This document shows, in pieces, positions 56,925 to 64,000 of a DNA stretch of 64,000 nt (position 1 is the first letter of the stretch; every line of letters starts with the position of its first letter). A program made the position numbers and the translations under genes. The stretch spans positions 1 to 64,000 of the forward strand of contig QYAI01000084.1 in the NCBI GenBank assembly GCA_003988855.1. Direction: 5' to 3'. The DNA is from Arachnopeziza araneosa. Taxonomy: Eukaryota; Ascomycota; Leotiomycetes; Helotiales; Arachnopezizaceae. A model generated the notes under the pieces. It was not told the origin of the DNA, searched no databases, and saw nothing but the letters and a program-made list of their open reading frames with translations.

Positions 56925-59900
56925 CTAACGACCATAAGCCCACTGATTTCTGCAAAGTGGGCAAGAATTTTGATTCGACGTCATGAACCACTTGTACAAG
57001 CACTGACCATGGAATTTGTTGTTACAGGTACTACACTTCTTATCGGGGAATTTCTTGTCAGCGGAGACGATTGAGTAACAGATAGCACATTCAGTGACAC
57101 CCTTCATCGCGGACTCGATATTCTTGCGGTAGACATCGAGAGCTTCAGAGAGCGATTTGTTCTACAATAATTAATTAAAGGAGATGATTGAGAGGGTGAA
57201 TGACTTACAGAGAACTCGGCGACCACCTTAGTGGTATGTAAGATGCCGTTCCATTTGTGTGGCTTGATGACGGTATTCTCGCCCGAAACTTCTACATGTC
57301 CGAGAGGGTAGATTGCGGGAATGGAAATCAGAAACTGAAGTTCAGACTCATCAATGTTGTAAATTGCAGAAACCTCGCGTGTCGTTCTTGATATCTTTAC
57401 TTGAAGAATATCTTGATTCTTGCCCCATTCTAAAGCATCTTCTAAAGCATCCGAGATCAGCGGTGGAGAAATATATTTTTCAGTCCACTTCTCAAAGCTA
57501 ATGCGGGCTTGCTTTGGGGCTTCATTTATGAACCAACTCTTAACCAGCTGCGATGCATGACTTAGGGCAAGAAAGTATATGTTTGAAATCATCCAGAACA
57601 TTTCCTTTGAACGATACTCGGGGTTGATGGCTTCCCACAGATCATAACTTCGGATCATCTTCCAATTAAATCGCAAACTATCAAGCTTGACAGGATCAGC
57701 TGACTTGTCGACCAGAACGTCAACAATGAATGGCAGTAGACTATCAATGCATTTTTCCCGCTTCAAATGCTCGATATATCCAGATCTAACTTTTGAAGTG
57801 CTGAGCGGAAACGACTCAAAAACGAGGATCCATGCGAGAAGATAGCTTCGAGTAGAAGCAGGATACGTCGCATTTTGGTCTTCATCAAGATCTTCCACCT
57901 TCGGTGCTGATATGATAAACGAAATGAGTTCATCTTCTAGATTGGGTGGTGGCGAATTTTCTGATTCTGATGCGAGAGATACCTCGATTTGCTTCTCAGG
58001 GAGGCTTCTGTGCAATAGATAGTATGCAGCTGACTGGACTGACGTAGAGGTGGAAGCAAGTAGAGGATACAAATCCGTTTGCCCTTCGGTATTAAGCCCA
58101 TTATCGAGAGTAGAAATCACTTTCAAAAGCTGTTCGTCGATCTGTTCACGGAAAATGTTTGTCTTATGGCGTTCCAGTTTGAGAAATTTCAGGATTTCAG
58201 CAAAGACTTTTGGCGCAGAGTTCTTGAGCTCTTTTTGAAAACTACTCGAGCTTCCATCTGTGTTAGCCATTCGTTTGGCGGTTTCTTCCAAAATACTATA
58301 TAGCTGGAGAGACGATCGAAGAACTGGTATGTCTTCGTCTACTACCGAAATTGTAGTGATTCGTGACCAAATTCGTAGACAAAATTCCAACATAGATGCT
58401 GCACGATGTTCAGGATGGAAACGAGAGAGTCGTTGAAGGACGCGACAACTCTCTGTCACGACTCCCGCACTCATGGAATCCAAATCCCATGACAAGATAT
58501 GATCGATTATCCGTAAAGAACGATGCTCGCCTATTGGCAGTTTCTCGGCCTTTTCATAAACCCCCAGACAACAGCTTAACAACACCAAATTTTGTAAAGT
58601 TTGTGGGGAATTAGACGATGTACTAATGACATCTGCCACAACTTCGTTGCAAAGTCTGCTAGCCGTTGGGCTCGAATAGAGGTTACCTTTCAATCCTTTT
58701 AGAACCGCTGCGATAGCTAGCTTATTTTCTGCGGGAGCTTTGAAGATGTTGAGGTCGATAGGCCACTTTTCAATGCTTCCAAAAGGTACTTTGTTCAATA
58801 TTCCAACACTTTGCATTAAGCGACACAGGGCTTTCGATGCGTAGTACGAAAACAAAGCGTTGTGGGAATCATGTTTGATGTACGACCGAACCAGGCTATC
58901 GATCTCGGTCAATTCATCAATAGCGTCAACTCGAGCAATATTGGACTTCAGGAATTCTTCGATTCGTTCGTCGCGGTCAGATCCAAACTTGAATTCGAAA
59001 AGATTACCTCCATCAAGAAGGGCCATCTTATCGTTGATAATCTCAATCATTAATCCAAGATTGAAAAGAACTTCTTTTCGGTCTTCCGGAGCAAGGAACT
59101 CAAACAAGCTTGAAACATATAAACTTTTCCGCATAAGACTAGAATAACCCAAGCTGTCTGTTCGAGGGAAGTCAATTGTTGAGTCACTCCATTCCACAAG
59201 ATTCAAAACACCTGTGAAAGGTTCCATAATGTCTAAAGCTGGATCCGGTCGTTGAGAAGAGATCGAATCAATTTCTTCCATCCATTCCAAGTAGTCTGGG
59301 AAAAAGTACTCAACAACAGTCGGATCATCAGAAGTGCTCAGTGCATCCCTAGCGATTGTGACCAGTACCGAGATGCTAAAAAGGGGTCAGTTAAGATTGA
59401 TTGATTGTTACTTAAGATGGTAACTTACGGCGCAGCATCAGGATCTATAACCTTTAGGCAATTTAAAATTGCCGTTCCAACAGTAACTCTAGCCGACGGG
59501 TCTTTTTTATAAATAAACGCCCTTAAAAGTGCGGCTTCCGATACAATATCCTCGTCAAAGCCGCTAGAATATTTGAGCAGCTGAACTGTCAAATCAACAA
59601 GCATACTCTTTAGGACTTCCCAACCGACGCTGGATTGAGCTATTAAGTGTAGGGTTTTTAAAGCTTTCAAGGGACTAATACCTGAACTCACATCCGAAAG
59701 CGCGAATGTTTCCATCATGTGGTTGATAATCGAGTCAGCTGTTGCTGGAGACATACACTTAGTTGTCAGAGCCTCTTTGATTATGGGCATATTTTCACAG
59801 TCGTCATCTGAGTTTTCAATCGCACTCCGAAGAAGAAAGTCTTGGAGACTAGAGTTTTGATGAGCTTGATCCGCCCTAAAGTTCGAAAGTAGAGCGATTG

Positions 59901-61941
59901 CACTCCGTTGCCGGGCCATTCCCGGCGGAATTCTGAGGATTTCATTAAGAATTAGACTTAAGTATTCCGTTGATGAGTTAGGATCTCCTGAAATCTGGAG
60001 ATCATCCATAAGAAGCATGATTCGAGTGATAAAAGGCGATACGGGTGATACTACCAGCTGACGAACGTTATTCCTGACGAATTCTTGAAGAATTCCCGAA
60101 ACATTGGGCAGCTTTACAAATTCGGGAACATGAATTATGGCTGCTTCTATAACTGCAGCGCAAGAATAAGGCTTGCCACTGTATTCTTTCAAAGCCGAGA
60201 TCGCGATCTTGATCACTTGGATAGACATTTCGTCAAGGGGTTGAATTTTGTCCCAGTCTTTATATATACTCCAAACTTCTCCAAAGAAAGCAAACCATCG
60301 GCGTGCAATATGAATGGTTTCAATTTGAAAGACTTGGTTATTAGGAGTTGATCCTGGCTCAGTGTAAGGGTTACGAACCCTACGCCAAAACTTGTGCTCG
60401 TCATGAAGAACCAAGTCTTTGCGAAAAGCCTTGACCACGAGAGTATGTGTCTTGAATGATTTAGCCACAAGACGTGCATTGTCTTGATATGATTTCATTT
60501 CCGAGTCACTCAAGTAGAAGTGAGTTGAGAATCTATTCAGGCCTTCTTTTTCTCGGCCTTGGGGTACTCTTGGGGCGGAACTTTCATAGAGGTATTCATT
60601 TAGAATAACTCCGACTCGCATATCAATATTCGCCCTGTCGCCGTCATCTATCATTCGGTTGAAAAAGAATCCAACAGCCTGTATATAGCTCAATAGAGCA
60701 TTGTCCGCATTCCTGAGCAGATCATTTCGCTGACGGGAACCACCGTGGAAAGCGTCCAAGAAGTGGACTACAGCTTCATAATTGGAAGGGATAACTTCGG
60801 ATGGTAGGCGTTGGAGTGTAGAAGTCAGAGCCGGCCAATATTCAGGTGAATCTTGGGAGCCTCGTGAAATAAAATGCTCAAGTCTGCCTAAAAATGGCTT
60901 CTTACTTTTGAAGGAAGTAAATATTTCAGGGCACAGGGTACAGAATTTCTGAAGAACCTCAAGTAATGCCGTAGCTGTCGTTGACTGTGGGCTCCCTAGC
61001 GCTGATGATATGAATGTAGTGCTCATGAGCTTCAGATGATTCTGGATAAAACTTGCACTAATGCATGATTCAAGTAACGAATAAACGTGCCGCCTAACCC
61101 AAGCATCTTCGCATTGAATCAAGCTCCATACTTTCTCATTTGACAGAAATTTTTCATATTCAGCCTGGTACTCAGCTGAATCTGACTCATTGAGAGTATT
61201 GAGCAGGGTGGTGATTAGAAATAGACTTGAACCAGCGACTCTGTACCATGTAGCCATCGAATCATCTGGACTGACATTCCTCTCATCACTCAAGCTGTCT
61301 GGAGTCTCTTGGATCGCGTTCAAAGCATATTTAATCATGTCTGAATGGTGCAACTTCAGGAGTTTTTTCACGTTTGGAAAAACAGACTTGATATTCTTCT
61401 TGGCCAACTCTTTCGCCGAGGCATCTTTATCATCCAGACTAGCTAGCCAGCATGGGATGCTTTTGTAAGCATGGATGCGGATCAAGCGATCGTTCGAGGA
61501 ATGGAGAAGGGGCTCGGTATGAAGGCTGTGGGACAACTCTCTCACTTTGCGGTCATTATCGATGGACAGGCGAGGATATATCTTCGCCTAAACAAGTGTT
61601 AGATTGTATCAGGGTTTCTTATTTCCAAGTGCGGAGAGGCGTACCCAAGAATCAACGACTCCATCTTCAATAACGCCATCTTTGCTTTTCTTAACCAGCA
61701 ATATTTGGAGCTGTTGCAAGGCCTTTAGCTTTGTTGTTGGATCCTTCTTCGTCAAACCTTTGAATTCGACGACGATGTTTGGATCATAAATTTTGTCGAG
61801 AGGGAGTGGCTCAAGAATGAACGACAGGATGCTGCGGTCAGATCCGAGACTCGATGCCGCAAATGCCCCGAATGCACCGCTCGCAGCTTGAGGGGCGCGG
61901 CTACTCGAAGCCTTCCCCTTAGCCTTTGAGGATTTACTCAT
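56925..61941 (-). CDS. LTN1: E3 ubiquitin ligase listerin (Ltn1/Rkr1), ribosome quality control
   Basis: Ligase that ubiquitinates nascent chains stuck on 60S ribosomal subunits after subunit splitting, within the ribosome quality-control complex. Four exons on the minus strand, 61941-61645, 61587-59429, 59375-57209 and 57161-56925, give 1619 aa, close to the family's usual length of about 1550-1800. The N-terminus has the conserved GAFGAF..SS and a DPNIVVEFKGLTKKDPTTK segment that opens the HEAT/ARM solenoid. A long helical-repeat body follows. The extreme C-terminus carries the RING-variant domain with CAICY, CSTCNNKFHGQCLYKWF and CPLCRNQW (about residues 1561-1613). All introns are 47-58 bp. 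Confidence 0.94.
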
Positions 61942-63114
61942 TGTGCGCCCTTCTCAAAGGGAGCAGGAACTCTGAGGACGGTGAGCCCGGTGATGAGTGG
62001 TGACGGTAACCGTCCTAATAGATGAAGGGGCAAGTGCAATCAGTTGGCTAGGCTCCTATGCCATACGCTGTTTGGAAAAAAGGAAATCTATCTAAAGAGA
62101 GGAAGAAGAGCGCTTTCTTAAAGAGGCGCAAAAACGAAAAGAGTGGTGGGTAGTTTTGTTATGTCGAGATTGATGGTGAGAAAGCAGCCATAAAATCCGC
62201 GAGGTTGCTGACCTTGAGCTACCCCACCATGATAAGAGTGGAGAGAGCAGGTTTGCCGTGGCCGTATGAATCATCGCCGCTCTTGGATAAGCTTAAGGGG
62301 GCGGGAATAGCTTAGTCCAGTGAGGCTTACCCCGCAGAATGTGATGCACAATGACTGCACTGAGCTCCTCTCGCAGATTGAAGAGAAGAGGTATGACCTC
62401 AATATCGTTCTGATATTGTCCATCTCCAGGGTCCTGCTCTTGACACCCATCCATAATACTCGAAGAGCGTTGACTTACGTCTCTGTGTTGATTGTCATTG
62501 AAGCTAGAGACCAGCCACAGGTATGCGACGCACCTACAACCTTATCTTCACAACGCAACCACCCTCGAAGGACGGAAACCCTTTATCCCAGCACTTTCAC
62601 ATTGATTTCATGTTCATTCTTGCACGTTGGTCATCCAGCTTCAGGCGCTCTGCGTGCTGACAGAGCTGACCTGCTCCTTTATAGATCCCTTTTCGCAGCC
62701 CGCTTGCCTTGATAAGCCGCAGAGACAACACACGACTCTCCAATCTTCGAAAGAATCCTCATATTAAAGAAAAAGAACATATCCATCCTTGAAAACATAA
62801 TTCTGGGCGCCTAAGAGCTTCTGCCGCTGCACTTTGGTGCTCAAGTTGTTTTTGCTGTAGTGGAGCTGGTCACTTGTTAAACACACTGAAATCTCGTCTT
62901 CCGAGCTTGGAAAGCGAGGTTATGTGAAGTGGTTTTGTACTCTTCGATAACGACAATTGCTGCAGGCAGCTGTTATATCTGTACGTCAGGCGTCCGCCGC
63001 TAAGAAAGCTAACCTTTCTACCCGAACAATGATGCACTAACATAGTCTAAGGTCCGTCCAAACGTGCATGAATAATTTCTACCGCGGCATGAAATACTTG
63101 AGATAACCTTCAGG
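61942..63114. other. 1.2-kb divergent intergenic region
   Basis: Promoters of listerin and of the right-edge gene. Frames at 62092-62712 lack features. Nothing else seen. Confidence 0.55.
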
Positions 63115-64000
63115 ATGGGGATTTCGCACATGCCGGTAGCCTCGAAAGCTTTAACGCGGACTTCTCTGAGATCGCCCGCCGCCCTTGCATCACAGTCTCG
63201 AGGAATTATTCACACCCATAATGGACAAACTCGAACATTCAAAATAGGTCTATGGTCAGTTTGGGAAGATCGAGGCTTGGACAAAGAGTCTCGGCGTAGG
63301 CATCGAATAGTCAAAGAGAAATATGTCGCATCTTTGAATAAAAGGCTTTGCTGGGACCGACACTTCCCCACCCTGCAAAGACATGTTGGGCTGAAGAGCT
63401 TCATGTGTAGCTCATGGCGAGCAGAAGACAGAAAGCCTGGGCAGTATTGGGATATTGACGAGAATGGAAACATAAAGAGTAGGAATGCAGCAGAGAGTGG
63501 AAAACTACACGAAGAAACACATCACGACCCAACCCACAGACTATGGAGATATGAAAAACGCAGATCACTATTTGGAAACGGTCGATCAGGACCCTTTGGT
63601 AGCCCATGGAGCATTAATATCACCGCTCAAAGCGATTCCCAGCCATCCAAAAGCTCTAGTGCCTCTAACTACGAGGACTCTACCACAAAAAGACAATCCC
63701 AAGGGGTGCAAAATCTTTACTCTGAGGTCGATTCTGAGATCGATCCTATAACGAATAGGAGAGTCGTCAAAAACCCTTCAAGCCACCCAAAGAATTCAAC
63801 AGAGGAGTTCACGGATATTCCTGTAAAAACTTTCAAAGGTTACCGTTCTCAATTTCAAACATCCGGCCCCCCGGAAACTGAAAGTAACGAGAAATCCGAT
63901 GTGATAGAAGACGGACTCAAAGCCTACGATGGCAAGGTGGATTATGAAACCAACAAGCTATACGATCCTGCAGAGACGAAAATTGACTATACCGATCCCG
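63115..64000 (+). CDS. Probable mitochondrial protein, 3' end cut by window
   Basis: Open frame from ATG 63115 to the window end (295 codons, no stop), so the gene is partial. The N-terminus (MGISHMPVASKALTRTSLRS) is rich in Arg and Ser with no acidic residues, typical of a mitochondrial presequence. Downstream come a Trp- and Arg-rich region with a KSFMCSSWRAE segment, a disordered Ser-rich stretch, and a motif IDPITNRRV followed by DIPVKTFKGYRSQF. That motif-bearing arrangement recurs in fungal mitochondrial proteins of unknown function. I do not assign a role. No intron is needed within the visible part. Confidence 0.72.
   Translation, partial: MGISHMPVASKALTRTSLRSPAALASQSRGIIHTHNGQTRTFKIGLWSVWEDRGLDKESRRRHRIVKEKYVASLNKRLCWDRHFPTLQRHVGLKSFMCSSWRAEDRKPGQYWDIDENGNIKSRNAAESGKLHEETHHDPTHRLWRYEKRRSLFGNGRSGPFGSPWSINITAQSDSQPSKSSSASNYEDSTTKRQSQGVQNLYSEVDSEIDPITNRRVVKNPSSHPKNSTEEFTDIPVKTFKGYRSQFQTSGPPETESNEKSDVIEDGLKAYDGKVDYETNKLYDPAETKIDYTDP

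Overview
This window is nuclear DNA of a filamentous ascomycete (Pezizomycotina). The gene set (HET-domain proteins, a rhodopsin-domain Pth11-like protein, a STAND N-terminal-domain protein, a cysteine-rich secreted peptide) looks most like a leotiomycete such as a Botrytis or Sclerotinia relative, but the order is an inference. Genes carry many short introns, mostly 45-75 bp, with GT..AG ends and CTAAC/CTAAT branch sites. I rebuilt 22 gene models by joining exons in phase. No rRNA, tRNA, CRISPR array or intact transposon was recognised.

Layout, left to right. 0.6-13.9 kb: a Mn-type cation diffusion facilitator (-), a Fet4-type low-affinity iron permease (+), a scaffold-like protein with a STAND N-terminal domain (-) and a NIPA-type magnesium transporter (-). 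Three of these four are divalent-metal transporters. 15.5-20.1 kb: a five-exon cytochrome P450 (+) and a seven-helix rhodopsin-domain protein (+), separated by a possible gene relic. 20.7-28.3 kb: housekeeping genes, with TAM41 (mitochondrial CDP-DAG synthase, +), MAD1 (spindle checkpoint, +) and, facing MAD1 tail to tail, BIR1 (survivin, chromosomal passenger complex, -). 29.1-29.9 kb: a small secreted DUF4360-like protein (-), followed by about 2.8 kb without genes.

32.7-38.7 kb: the endocytic muniscin SYP1 (-) and the CDK-activating kinase CSK1 (+), sharing a 453-bp divergent promoter, then a MYND-finger protein (+). 40.7-48.3 kb is the most accessory-looking part. It holds an 80-residue cysteine-rich secreted peptide with a KR processing site, a 70-bp tandem duplication just before its start, two head-to-head HET-domain (heterokaryon-incompatibility type) proteins, and a fungal transcription-factor-domain protein without a zinc cluster. 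49.8-55.8 kb: a 998-residue protein with a C-terminal RING finger and Ser/Pro/Tyr-rich repeats, a DUF1772-like membrane-protein pseudogene with two separate lesions, and a small unknown protein. 56.9-61.9 kb: the ribosome quality-control ligase listerin (LTN1/RKR1). From 63.1 kb to the right edge: a probable mitochondrial protein, cut off by the window end.

Most genes are individually regulated housekeeping genes. Functional grouping is suggested only for the metal transporters, the MAD1/BIR1 pair and the HET/secreted-peptide island. All coordinates come from reading the sequence by eye. Splice sites were chosen by GT/AG and phase and have not been tested against transcripts.
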